DNA of 64,000 nt from Solirubrobacter sp963848475 (GTDB lineage: Bacteria > Actinomycetota > Thermoleophilia > Solirubrobacterales > Solirubrobacteraceae). Positions within the stretch are counted from its first letter, which is position 1; every line of letters starts with the position of its first letter. Both the position numbers and the translations under genes were made by a program. The notes below the pieces were generated by a model. It had not been told where the DNA came from. It worked only from the letters and a program-made list of their open reading frames with translations, and made no database searches. Location: positions 558,001-622,000 of the forward strand of contig CAWKDW010000014.1 in NCBI GenBank assembly GCA_963848475.1, in the 5' to 3' direction. This document shows, piece by piece, positions 47,175-56,099 of this stretch.

Positions 47175-47754
47175 GGCCGTCGAGGACCGCGGTCAGGACG
47201 TCGGCGGGGTTGCCGATGCCCGACACCTCGCCGCCGGCGATGATCAGCCGGTAGATCATCGGGCCGACCATCACGTCGACCGCGAGGTCGGGATCGAGAT
47301 CCGCGCGCAGCTCGCCCCGCGCCTTCGCGCGCTCGACGATCGCCCGCACGACGCGCCGCCGCGGCTCGACGAGGTGCTCGGAGAACAGCGCGTGCATCTC
47401 GGGGTCGCCCACGACCTCCGAGAGCAGGCGCGGCATCAGGGTGAGCGCCCCCGTGCGAGCGGCGCCCGCGATGATGGTCTGCGCCGTGGCGGCGAAGTCC
47501 CCGATCACCGAGCCGGTGTCCTCGGGCACCGGGACGTCGCTGTTGAGGTGCACGATCGCCGCCTTCACGAGCTCCTCCTTGGAGCCGTAGCGGCGATAGA
47601 GCGTCGCCTTGCCGACACCCGAGCGCTCGCGCACGCGCTCCATCGTGAGCGCGCGGTAGCCGTCCTCGGCCAGCAGCTCGAGCGCGGCCTGCAGGATCGC
47701 CTCGTCGGCGGCGGCGGAGCGCGGCCGCCCGGGCGGCCGCGCTTGAGCGGTCAT
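47161..47754 (-). CDS. TetR-family repressor
   Basis: 197 residues from ATG 47754, which overlaps the stop of the MFS gene (ATGA). HTH: AADEAILQAALELLAEDGYR, ALTMERVRERSGVGKATLYR RYGSKEELVKAA. The C-terminal ligand/dimer domain (TAQTIIAGAARTGALTLMPR) matches the TetR_C_11/AcrR type. It probably represses the efflux operon it terminates, using the two paired inverted repeats upstream of that operon. Confidence 0.92.
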   Translation of the reverse strand: MTAQARPPGRPRSAAADEAILQAALELLAEDGYRALTMERVRERSGVGKATLYRRYGSKEELVKAAIVHLNSDVPVPEDTGSVIGDFAATAQTIIAGAARTGALTLMPRLLSEVVGDPEMHALFSEHLVEPRRRVVRAIVERAKARGELRADLDPDLAVDVMVGPMIYRLIIAGGEVSGIGNPADVLTAVLDGLRPR

Positions 47755-49292
47755 GCGGCAACGGCCTCCCGCGCCGGGGCCCGCTCCTCGGAGGGGAGGA
47801 AGACGGCCGCCACGATGGCGCCCGCGAGCGCGACGGCGGCGGCGACGAGCGCGGCGGTGTGCATGCCGGACACGAAGGCATCCTGCGCCGCGGTGGCGAG
47901 CCGGCCGTCGCCCACGCGCGCCGACACGGCCATCGCGCCGGCGAGCGAGTCCTGCGCGAGCTCGCGCGCCTCCGCGGGGAGGGCGCTGACGGCCGAGTCC
48001 ATGCGCCCACGGTACCCACTGGCCAGGAGCGATCCGAGCACGGCGACGCCGAGCGCGCCGCCGGCGACGCGGGTCGTGTCGTTGATCGCCGAGCCGACGC
48101 TCATCTTCGCCTCGGGCAGCGAGCCCATGATCGCGTCGGTCGCGGGCGCCATCGCGGAGCCCATGCCGAGGCCGAGCAGCACCAGCGACGCCGCGATCAG
48201 GCCGTAGCCCGAGGTCGCATCGGCGGTGCTCAGCAGCAACAGCGCGCCGGCGACGATCGCCAGGCCGGCGGGCACGACGACGCGGATCCCGAGCCGCTCG
48301 GTGAGCTTGGCCGACAGCGGGCCGCCGATCGACGAGGCCGGCGGCGACGGGCATCGTGCGCAGGCCGGCGTCGAGCGCCGAGTAGCCGCGGACTTCCTGC
48401 AGGTACTGCGTGAGGAAGAAGATCATCCCGAACAGGGCGAAGAACGCGAGCGAGATCGCGGCGCTGGACGCGCTGAAGCGCGGGTTGCGGAAGAGCGTGA
48501 TGTCGAGCATCGGCTCGGGTGCGCGGCGCTCCCAGGCGATGAAGGTGACGAGCGTCAGCTGCCGCGAAGACGAACGCGGCGAGCACCAGCGGGTCGGTCC
48601 AGCCGCGCGACGGCGCCTCGATCAGGGCCCACACCAGCGCGCTGAGCGCGACGAAGGAGAGCACGAAGCCGCGCGGGTCCAGCTTCGGCGAGGACCCGTC
48701 GCGGCTCTCGGGCACCAGGAAGCGCCCGGCGACCAGGGCGAGGATGACGACCGGCAGGTTCACGAGGAAGATCCAGCTCCAGTCGGCGTGCTCGATCAGC
48801 CAGCCGCCGGCGACCGGACCGATCGCGATCCCGATGCCCGGAGAACCCGGCCCAGATCCCGATCGCCTTGCCGCGCTCCTGCGCCGGGAAGGTGGCGGTC
48901 AGGATCGAGAGCGTCGAGGGCATGATGAACGCGCCGCCGACGCCCATCAGGGCGCGCATGGCGATCAGCAGTTCGGGTGAGGTCGCGAGCGCGGAGCCGA
49001 GCGAGCCGAGGCCGAAGACCAGCAGGCCGAAGGTGAGGGCGCGCTTGCGGCCGAAGCGGTCGCCGAGCGAGCCGGCGGTCAGGAGCACGCCGGCGAAGAC
49101 GAGCATGTAGACGTCGACGATCCACTGCAGCTGCGAGGAGGACGCGTCGAGATCGCGCTGCAACGTGGGCAGCGCGACGTTGAGGATCGTGTTGTCGAGG
49201 CCGATCACCAGCAGCGACAGGCAGAGGACGGCGAGCGTCCACCAGCGGCGGGGGTCGAGCGCTTCGCTCGAAACGAGACTGTTCCGTTTCAT
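47751..49292 (-). CDS. EmrB/QacA-type 14-helix MFS drug exporter, three frameshifts
   Basis: Four frame segments together make one protein of ~513 residues. First: WWTLAVLCLSLLVIGLDNTI, LNVALPTLQRDLDAS, LLTAGSLGDRFGRKRALTFG (motif A), MRALMGVGGAFIMPSTLSIL (motif C). Second: NLPVVILALVAGRFLVPESR. Third: LFGMIFFLTQYLQEVRGYSA. Fourth: LLGLGMGSAMAPATDAIMGS. Each join needs removal of one base (near 48848, 48557 and 48345). Proton-driven efflux of drugs, in operon with a TetR repressor. Confidence 0.88.
49270..49290. promoter_or_regulatory. Putative TetR operator O1
   Basis: GAAACG-N9-CGTTTC. It begins two bases inside the MFS coding start and has the same arms and the same 9-bp spacer as the site at 49323. 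Between them lies a third palindromic region, AACTCGAC/GTCGAGTT (49293-49320). Confidence 0.6.
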
Positions 49293-49322
49293 AACTCGAC
49301 CGACGGTACACCGTCGAGTTCA

Positions 49323-49343
49323 GAAACGCAAGCGTTCCGTTTC
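49323..49343. promoter_or_regulatory. Putative TetR operator O2
   Basis: GAAACG-N9-CGTTTC, ends two bases before the ATG of the divergent small gene. Its start is 53 bp from that of O1, about five helical turns, so both face the same side of the DNA. Position suggests coordinated repression of both divergent transcripts. Confidence 0.6.
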
Positions 49344-49345
49344 GT

Positions 49346-49534
49346 ATGTCCCTTAATGAGGCCGTGGGGAAGCGCTTAGGCACATTTGAAGATCGGCTTA
49401 GCGCAGCCTTGAGGAAGGGGTCCAAGATGGTCTTCGTGCTCACCGCCGTAGTCGACACCCTCCCGACCCTCCTGGCTATGGCGGCCGCCGCGCTCTTCGC
49501 TGTGATGGCGTGGGTCGGCGGCAGTACACACTGA
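49346..49534 (+). CDS. Small single-span membrane protein
   Basis: 62 residues. A charged N-terminus (MSLNEAVGKRLGTFEDRLSA, ALRKGSK) precedes one long hydrophobic stretch (FVLTAVVDTLPTLLAMAAAA LFAVMAW) and ends GGSTH. No family is recognised. It starts right behind a putative TetR operator, divergently from the drug exporter, and is followed by a strong terminator. Base composition is less GC-rich than in its neighbours. Could be an exporter accessory or a stress-induced small membrane protein. Confidence 0.55.
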   Translation: MSLNEAVGKRLGTFEDRLSAALRKGSKMVFVLTAVVDTLPTLLAMAAAALFAVMAWVGGSTH

Positions 49535-49574
49535 TTCGCGGCGACCCTCTCAAATCCAGCCGCGACCCTCATAG

Positions 49575-49614
49575 CCGCGGCGCCCGGGAACCCCTCTCCT
49601 CCCGGGCGCCGCGG
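49575..49614. terminator. Strong bidirectional terminator
   Basis: A perfect 15-bp stem, 49575-49589 pairing with 49600-49614, with a 10-nt loop, sits between the small membrane gene and the convergent propeller gene; a TCTTAAAA stretch follows on the plus side and overlaps the propeller stop. Confidence 0.85.
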
Positions 49615-49622
49615 CGCCCCTC

Positions 49623-51507
49623 TTAAAAGGCCGTGTAGCCGACCGTGCCGAGGTTGTCCAGGTTGCTCGACGCCAGGCCGAGCCACGACAGCGTGTAGAG
49701 CTTGTCGCCGATGACGAGCGAGCGCTCGATCGTGGCGCTCTCGCTGCGCGCGTCGCTGTGGTGCACGACCCGCCCGGCCTCGGTGAGCGCGTTCGGCGCG
49801 ACGCGCACGCCGACCGCGCCGAGGAACGGCGCCGGCCCGTAGCTCTGCAGCGGCATCACGACGAGGTTCGTCTTCGGCCAGAACAGGAACGCGTGCGGAT
49901 CGTTCTCGACCGCGGACGACGCTCGAGGCGAACTGCAGCTGCGCGACCTCGCGCGGCGCCGCGAAGTTCGAGACGTCGAACAGCGACGTCTTGACGCTGG
50001 CGCCGTCGCGGCCCACACCGAGCAGCAGGTTCTCGCCGACGGGATGCAGGTAGGCGGAGTAGCCCGGGGATGTGCAGCTCGCCGACGACCTTGGGCGCGG
50101 TCGGATCGGAGAGGTCGAGCGTGAACAGCGGGTCGCCGAACTGCTGGACGAACGTGACCACGTACGCCGCGCTCGCCCATGAAGCGCACGGCGTAGATGC
50201 GCTCGCCCGGGGCGAGCCCGCCGACGGCGCCGACCTGCTTGAGCTTCGCGCCGTCCTGGCGCAGCACCGTCACCCGGCTCGTGCCCGGGACGCGCTGCCG
50301 CTGTCCACGGCGGCTGCTCGGTCGAGGCGACGCGCAGATCGCCGTTGTGCTCGGAGAGCGCGTAGTTGTTGAGGATGAAGCCGGGCACGGTGCCCGTCGC
50401 CTTGTAGACCGTCTTCGTCGGGTCGGAGATGTCGAAGCGGTGGATCTCCGTCCGCAGGCCCTCGGGGACGTCGGTGCCGAGCTCGAGCGCGCGCACGTAG
50501 CGGTGGCTCGCGACGTAGAGGCTGCGGTCGGAGCCGTAGACGACCTGGGCGCCGGCCATCACGCCGTCGCGGTCGAGCGAGTACATGCCGCGGTCGAGGT
50601 CGACGGTCAGGATCGCGAGCACGTCGAGCCCGGAGAACTTCGCCGGGTGCGTGACGGCCTCGCACGGCGCGAGGTTGCGCTTGAAGGTCTTGCCGCTGAG
50701 GTTGCTCTTGAGGACGGTGCGCCCGAGGAAGCCGACCCAGGCCGGCGTCGTCGACCGCGTCGTCGATCGACTCGCCGTCGTCCGGGATGATCGGCTGCGC
50801 CACCGCGTCGATCACGAGCCTCGCCGTCGCGCCGTTCTGGCGCGCGTCGATGAAGCGCCCGGGGACCTCCATCGTGCGCAGCACCTTGGGCGCGCCGGAG
50901 ACGTCGATCTCGGTGACGATCGTGGTGCTCGGACAGCGGGGCGACCTGCGGCGCGACCGGCACGCCGATCGGCGCGTTGGCGGAGGCGCCCTTGGTCGCG
51001 ATCACGAGGATGCGGTCGCCGCGCAGCATCAGCCGGTGGTCGAAGCCATCGAGCGCGAGCGTTCCGGTCACGCGCGCCGCCGGGCGCGATCACGCGCAGC
51101 GTCTTGTCCGTGACGGCGAAGATGCGCCGCCCGTCGGTCTTGATCACGTCGGGCTCGTCGACCCCGAGCTCCTGCACGTTGGTGCCGGAGAAGTCGGGCA
51201 CCGTCGCCGCCGACCTCGGTCCCGCCGCTGAGCGCGGGCGCCGCGGCCGTCGGCGAGACGCCGACGGCAGGTCGCCTTCGGTGGCGTTGCGCGCATCAGC
51301 GGCGGCGTCGCGATCGTCTGCGCCGGCGAGGGGACGGCCTGCGTCGGCACGCCGACTCCGCCCTGGGTCCGCAGCGCCCCGTCGCGCGCGTAGCCGACCA
51401 GCGCCTTGCAGGAATTGAACGCCTTCAGGCGCTGCTTGGGTCGCCGCCGCGGCGGTGTCCGCCGCGAGAAGGGCCAAGACGAGAGAGACCGTCGCAGCGA
51501 TTCGCAT
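49623..51507 (-). CDS. Secreted beta-propeller protein (COG4880-like), about ten frameshifts
   Basis: From ATG 51507 a signal peptide (MRIAATVSLVLALLAADTAA) is followed, in alternating frames, by CKALVGYARDGALRT, NVQELGVDEPDVIKTDGRRI, FAVTDKTLRVIAPGG, GDRILVIATKGASANAPIGV, SLYVASHRYVRALELGTDVP, GYSAYLHPVGENLLLGVGRD and a final SLVIGDKLYTLSWLGLASSN. NVQVxGVDEPDxVKTDG is the mark of the family of secreted proteins with C-terminal beta-propeller. About ten joins are needed; four I checked base by base are all +1. The intact protein would be ~620 residues, extracellular, function unknown. Confidence 0.82.
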
Positions 51508-51520
51508 CTGCTCAACGTAC

Positions 51521-52154
51521 TCAGCATGAGCCCCGTTGCGCCAGCTTTGATCGGTAGGTCTGCATGTCCGCGCGCGTCCAATCTCCGTGCGTCTGGTGTT
51601 TCAGGCGCTCGACGCGCTCGCGGTGGTAGGGCGAGGAGACGCTCTCGCTGTGGCCGATCACGTTCCTGGTGTCGATCCCGTAGCGGCAGCGCAGCCAGCG
51701 CGTGAGCCGCAGCGAGGCCGCCAGCTGCTTGGCGTTGCGGAGGATCTCGCCGTCGCTGAAGCCGACGTGCTCGATCCCGATCGCCGTGTAGTTGAGCCCG
51801 ACGGTGTGCCGGCACATGATCGAGCGCGGCACGAGCTGGTAGATCGTGCCGTCGCGGTCGATCACGTAGTGCGCGCAGGTCCCGGGCAGCTCGTGCAGCT
51901 CCGAGTCGGCGACGTCGGGCGCGAACGTGTTGAACGTCTGCTGGAACGTCGAGGTGACCGTGTAGTGCTCGACGATCACCTTCGGATCGCGCAGCCGGTA
52001 GGAGTCGATCCCGTAGTGGCGGCGCGCGTACGCGGCCATCTCCTGCTTGCGCTCGAGCCGGAAACGGGATCGGCTTCTGCACGATCGTCGGCATCGGCGC
52101 GGCGGCGGCGAGCGTGGCGGCCAGAACGGCAAGCATGCCTTCACACCTTGACAT
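51521..52154 (-). CDS. Secreted N-acetylmuramoyl-L-alanine amidase (Amidase_2/PGRP fold), frameshifted
   Basis: The start (MSRCEGMLAVLAATLAAAAP) is a signal peptide. One extra T near 52066 shifts the frame before RLERKQEMAAYARRHYGID. Zinc and catalytic residues of Amidase_2 are visible: His in VIVEHYTVTS, YVIDRDGTIYQLVPRSIMCR, His in RHTVGLNYTAIGIEHVG and GHSESVSSPYH. Cleaves the bond between muramic acid and the stem peptide. Just 14 bp from the propeller gene on the same strand, so possibly co-transcribed. Confidence 0.88.
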
Positions 52155-52190
52155 GCCGCTCGTGGATCGGGGAGTGTTGATCGGAGAAAA

Positions 52191-52211
52191 CAGGGGGCCT
52201 GCCGCCCCCTG
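52191..52211. other. Hairpin in divergent intergenic region
   Basis: CAGGGGGC (52191-52198) pairs with GCCCCCTG (52204-52211), 5-nt loop, between two divergent starts. It may mask the ribosome site region of the membrane protein gene (start 52226) or be a protein-binding palindrome. Confidence 0.4.
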
Positions 52212-52225
52212 ACCCTCCTGCCTGT

Positions 52226-53323
52226 ATGACCTCCTCCCAATACGTCGGCATCGCGATCATCGCGGGCTACTGGGTCGTGTTGATCACGACCCGCTGGATG
52301 TTCATCGCGCGGCCCAACCGGCGGTTCACGCTGGCCCGCATCGACGACGCGCAGTACTTCCTCGAGCCCGACGCGCCGCCGTCGCTGCTCGACGAGGCGC
52401 GGAGCATCGCGGCGGGCACGCACGTCTACGACGACCTGCCGTGGCTGCGCGAGCGTCGTGGCCTCGATCCGCCCGACGATCCCGATGTTGAGCGCTTCCT
52501 GCGTCGCTTCCTGCGCCGCGCGTCGGACCCGTTCATCTGGAACGGATCGCGCGACCTCGTGGCCTGGAACCTGATGCACCGCGTCGAGGCCGACTACGCG
52601 GGGACGCTGACCGGACCCGCGCTGATCGCCGCGATGATGAAGGCCCAGAGCCAGCTCGAGGATCTCCCCCCGGGCAAGCGGACCTACTGGGCGCGCGTCC
52701 TGCACGATCAGCTCGACGGCGCGCCCGGAGGCAGGCTGCGCGACGAGCCGGTCGCCCAGGCGATCATGCGCAACCTGCTCAACGAGCTCTACAACGCGCG
52801 CGACACGAAGTTCACCAACCTCGCCACGCAGCAGAACAAGGTGACGTGGCTCGTGTTCACCGGCTTGGTCGATCCTGGCCGCGCTCGTCAGCCAGGGTTA
52901 CGAGGACCTCCTGCTGGCCGGTGCCGTGGGCGGCATCCTGAGCCGGCTGCAGCGCGAGCTGCAGGCGCCGCGACGTGCCGAGCGACTACGGGCTCTCCTG
53001 GTCGGTGCTGTTCCTGTCGCCCGTCTCCGGCGCCCTGTCGGCCTGGGCCGGGCTGCTGCTCCTGCAGACGCTGCAGAAGTTCAACGTGCTCGAGCTGTCC
53101 ACGCTGCTTCCCGACGAGCGCGGACCTGACCGCGCCGACCGGGGCGATTCTCGGCGTGGCGATCCTGTTCGGCTTCTCCGAACGCATCCTCGACCGACTG
53201 GTGCGCCAGGCCGAGGACGAGATCTCGACCAACCCGGCGGCGGCGAAGAAGGCGGCGGCGGCGGCGCAGGAGCCGCCCAGCCACCCGGCGGCCGCGCCCG
53301 AAGCCGCCGCTCCGACGGTCTAG
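52226..53323 (+). CDS. Membrane protein of unknown function, three frameshifts
   Basis: N-terminal helix YVGIAIIAGYWVVLITTRWM, then a soluble Arg/Asp-rich part (QYFLEPDAPPSLLDEARSIA, YWARVLHDQLDGAP, RNLLNELYNARDTKFTNLAT). In other frames follow VSQGYEDLLLAGAVGGILSR, SDYGLSWSVLFLSPVSGALS AWAGLLLL and TGAILGVAILFGFSERILDR, then an Ala/Pro-rich tail. One base too many near 52870, 52970 and 53125 explains all breaks. Joined it has ~365 residues and three to four helices. I do not recognise the family. Confidence 0.78.
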   Translation: MTSSQYVGIAIIAGYWVVLITTRWMFIARPNRRFTLARIDDAQYFLEPDAPPSLLDEARSIAAGTHVYDDLPWLRERRGLDPPDDPDVERFLRRFLRRASDPFIWNGSRDLVAWNLMHRVEADYAGTLTGPALIAAMMKAQSQLEDLPPGKRTYWARVLHDQLDGAPGGRLRDEPVAQAIMRNLLNELYNARDTKFTNLATQQNKVTWLVFTGLVDPGRARQPGLRGPPAGRCRGRHPEPAAARAAGAATCRATTGSPGRCCSCRPSPAPCRPGPGCCSCRRCRSSTCSSCPRCFPTSADLTAPTGAILGVAILFGFSERILDRLVRQAEDEISTNPAAAKKAAAAAQEPPSHPAAAPEAAAPTV

Positions 53324-53336
53324 CGATGCCCGGCGT

Positions 53337-54179
53337 TCAGGACCGAGTGGCGGTGAGCGCGGCGCGACCGAGCGCACCGGCCGTCGGATAGCGCTCGTCC
53401 GGGTCCTTGGCCATTGCGGTGCGGATGACGTCGTCGAGCGCTTGCGGGGCCTCAGGCGCGAAAGCGCTGAGGACCGGCGGCGGCTCGTCCATGTGCGCGA
53501 GCATCGTCGCCGCCGAGACGGGACGCGGGAAGGGCACCTGTCCCGTGACGGCCTGGAAGAGCAGGCAGCCGAGCGCGTAGACGTCGACGCGGGCGTCGAT
53601 CGTCGCGCCCAGCAGCTGCTCGGGCGCGGCGTAGTCGCATGAGCCGAGGAAGCTGCCGACCTGCGTCAGCGGCGCCGAGGAGGCGTTGACGTTCTTCATC
53701 AACCCGAAGTCGGTGAGCACGCAGTGCAGCTCGTCGCCCTCGCCCTCGATCAGCACGTTGGCGGGCTTGACGTCGCGGTGGACGATCCCGCGGGCATGAG
53801 CGGCGTCGAGCGCATCGGCGACCTGGGCCACCAGCCGCGCCGCGAGCGCCGGAGCGAGCTTGCGCCCGCCGGAGAGCAGCGCGGCGAGGTCGGACCCGTC
53901 GACGTATTGCATCGTCACGAACAGCCGCCCGTCCTTGGCCCCCGCGCCGTAGACGCGGACGACATTCGGGTGGCGGATCGACACCTCCGCCTCGTACTCC
54001 CGCTGGAAGCGGATGCGGAACTCGCGATCCTCGCTGAGCTCCGGCGCGATCACCTTCAGCGCGACGTCGCGATCGAGCTTGAGATGGCGGGCCTTGAAGA
54101 CCATCCCCATCGCGCCGCGGCCCGCGACTCCGAGGATCAGATGATCCGCGAACGTGGTGCCAACGATCAGATCGTCCAT
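53337..54179 (-). CDS. Serine/threonine protein kinase, kinase domain only
   Basis: 280 residues from ATG 54179. Gly loop GVAGRGAMGMVFKARH, Lys in DVALKVIAP, Glu in EYEAEVSIRHPNVVRVYGAG, catalytic loop GIVHRDVKPANVLIEGEGDE, DFGLM and the APE-like YAAPEQLLGATIDARVDVYA. There is no transmembrane helix or PASTA repeat, so it is a cytosolic Hanks-type kinase. Divergent from a SigG-like sigma gene 84 bp away, which may be a regulatory pairing by position only. Confidence 0.93.
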   Translation of the reverse strand: MDDLIVGTTFADHLILGVAGRGAMGMVFKARHLKLDRDVALKVIAPELSEDREFRIRFQREYEAEVSIRHPNVVRVYGAGAKDGRLFVTMQYVDGSDLAALLSGGRKLAPALAARLVAQVADALDAAHARGIVHRDVKPANVLIEGEGDELHCVLTDFGLMKNVNASSAPLTQVGSFLGSCDYAAPEQLLGATIDARVDVYALGCLLFQAVTGQVPFPRPVSAATMLAHMDEPPPVLSAFAPEAPQALDDVIRTAMAKDPDERYPTAGALGRAALTATRS

Positions 54180-54263
54180 CGGTATATGCCTTCGTACCAG
54201 TTCCCGGCCTGCCGATGCAACGACCGACCGATGAGTTCTCCGCCGGGACGTCGTTTGAAGGGC

Positions 54264-55242
54264 ATGAGCGCTATCAAGACCGACATGACGACCGACGAGG
54301 CGACGTTCGCGGAAGCCGTCGAGCGCCACCGCCGCGAACTGCACGTCCACTGCTATCGGATGCTCGGCTCGTTCGAGGAGGCCGAGGACGCGCTGCAGGA
54401 GGCCTTCCTGCGCGCCTGGCGCGGCCGCGAGAGCTTCGAAGGCGACTCGCAGCTGCGCGCGTGGCTGTACAAGATCGCGACCAACGTCTGCCTCGACGCG
54501 CTGCGCCGCAACAAGCGCCAGGTGCCGGTGCTGCACTCCAAGGCCGAGGTGCCGTGGCTGCAGCCCTACCCGGACCAGCTGCTCGACGAGATCGCGCCGA
54601 GCGACGAGCAGCCGGACGCCGTCGTCGTCGCGCGCGAGACGATCGAGCTCACCTTCATCGCCCTGATCCAGCTGCTGCCGGCGCGCCAGCGCGCGGCCGT
54701 GATCCTGCGCGACGTGCTCGACTGGTCGGCGGCCGAGACCGCGAAGCTGCTCGACGTCAGCGTCGCCTCCGCCAACAGCGCGCTCCAGCGCGGCCGCGAG
54801 ACGCTGCGCAACGAGCTTCCCGAACGCCCGTCGGAGCGTCGCGACGGTTCCGAGCTCAGCGCCGAGGAGCAGCGGCTGCTCGCCGCGCTTCATCGCCGCC
54901 CACGAGGCCGGTGACGCGGTGGCCTCGGCGGCGCTGATGCGCGAGGACATCCGCGCCACGATGCCGCCCTACCCAGGGGTCTACGACGGCCGCGACGCGA
55001 TCGCGCCGCTGCTCGAGATCGCGTTCGGGCCGGAGGGCATGGGCGAGTGGCGGCTCGTCCCGACGCGCGCGAACCGTCAGCCGGCGGCGGCGAGCTACCT
55101 GCGCAAGCGGGGCGAGACGGAGTGGCGCGCGTTCAAGCTCGACATCCTGCGCTGCGAGGACGGCGGGGTCGCCGAGATCACGACCTTCGGCGCGGGGCTG
55201 TTCGAGCAGTTCGGCCTGCCGGCGGTGCTCGCCGAGCGATGA
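54264..55242 (+). CDS. SigG/SigX5-like ECF sigma factor with SnoaL-like tail, frameshifted
   Basis: Region 2: AVERHRRELHVHCYRMLGSF, EEAEDALQEAFLRAWRGRES and RAWLYKIATNVCLDALRRNK. Region 4: LIQLLPARQRAAVILRDVLD and ETAKLLDVSVASANSALQRG. One extra C near 54887 shifts the frame; joined, it reads RLLARFIAAHEAGDAVASAA and continues through a SnoaL-like domain (MPPYPGVYDGRDAIAPLLEI, ITTFGAGLFEQFGLPAVLAE). The combined ~325 residues fit the TIGR02960-type SigG group, where the tail controls activity in place of an anti-sigma factor. Confidence 0.9.
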
Positions 55243-55272
55243 GTCCGCGGGCGTGGCAGAGTCTCAACTGAC

Positions 55273-55668
55273 ATGTTCAAGGACACGAAGGCATTCAGCG
55301 GCTTCGCGGTCGACGACCTCGAAGCCGCGGCCAAGTTCTACGGCGAGACCCTGGGTCTGCGGACCTCGACCGAGATGGGCCTGCTCAACCTGCTGCTCGC
55401 GGACGGGCAGCGCCCGACGCTCGTCTACCCCAAGCCCGGCTTCGAGCCGGCGACGTACACGATCCTGAACTTCCCGGTCGAGGACATCGACGCCGCCGTC
55501 GACGAGCTGGTCCAGCGCGGTGTCGCGTTCGAGCTCTACGACGGCTTCGGCCAGGACGAGAAGGGCATCGCCCGCGGCGACGAAGGCCCGCCGATCGCCT
55601 GGTTCCGCGATCCGGCGGGGAACATCCTCGCCGTGCTCGAGGCCGAGGGCCCTCCGAACGATCAGTAA
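55273..55668 (+). CDS. VOC-family (glyoxalase-like) protein
   Basis: 131 residues. Two beta-alpha-beta-beta-beta halves: GFAVDDLEAAAKFYGETLGL and TILNFPVEDIDAAVDELVQR, ending IAWFRDPAGNILAVLEAEG. Metal-ligand His/Glu of true glyoxalase I are not all present: there is no His in the first strand (FSGFAV). Probably cytosolic; substrate unknown. 30 bp downstream of the sigma gene on the same strand, likely co-transcribed. Confidence 0.88.
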   Translation: MFKDTKAFSGFAVDDLEAAAKFYGETLGLRTSTEMGLLNLLLADGQRPTLVYPKPGFEPATYTILNFPVEDIDAAVDELVQRGVAFELYDGFGQDEKGIARGDEGPPIAWFRDPAGNILAVLEAEGPPNDQ

Positions 55669-56024
55669 TTGCCCGAGATCAGATCCCACGCCCGGCGCAA
55701 CTTGTCGCTGAGCTGGCCGGACGAGACGTCGTCGGGGTCGGCGGCCATCGTCGCCGGGTTCGCGGACGGTTCGGGCAGCGCCTCGACGCCCGCCGCGTCG
55801 AGGCTCAGGATCACGCCCTGCTCATAGATCTCCGCGACCTCCGGAGCATCGACGAAGCGGTGCCCGCCTGGGCCCGAGCGCACGTCGATCACGATTCCGT
55901 CGAACACGTCCGCGTCCTCGTCGGCGAGGACGTGCTCGACGACGCCGATCCGCTCGCCGTCGGACGAGAGCACGGGCGTCCCGTCGGTCAGCGTCAGGTA
56001 TGAGGCCGGGGCTCCGAGATCCAT
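55662..56024 (-). CDS. PRC-barrel domain protein
   Basis: 120 residues from ATG 56024. The PRC-barrel is LTDGTPVLSSDGERIGVVEH VLADEDADVFDGIVIDVRSG, and a C-terminal helical tail contains LSDKLRRAWDLISGNY. PRC-barrels occur in RimM and photosynthetic reaction centre H subunits, and small stand-alone forms have unknown adaptor roles. Convergent with the VOC gene (7-bp overlap). Confidence 0.82.
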   Translation of the reverse strand: MDLGAPASYLTLTDGTPVLSSDGERIGVVEHVLADEDADVFDGIVIDVRSGPGGHRFVDAPEVAEIYEQGVILSLDAAGVEALPEPSANPATMAADPDDVSSGQLSDKLRRAWDLISGNY

Positions 56025-56099
56025 ACGTCCAACGTACCCGGATCGCCCGCTTGCGCGTCGAGCCCTGACGGCGCGCGGCGAAACCTGGACAATGGCGCG

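Noticed and set aside
45600..54900. Programmed +1 ribosomal frameshifting as explanation of the broken genes
   Set aside because: Would need about 20 sites without common slippery sequence or stimulator in unrelated genes; a consensus error is far simpler.
53337..54959. 540-residue kinase with a large N-terminal extension
   Set aside because: The extension is antisense to the sigma-factor gene and has no recognisable domain; MDDLIVGTTF at 54179 is the proper kinase start.
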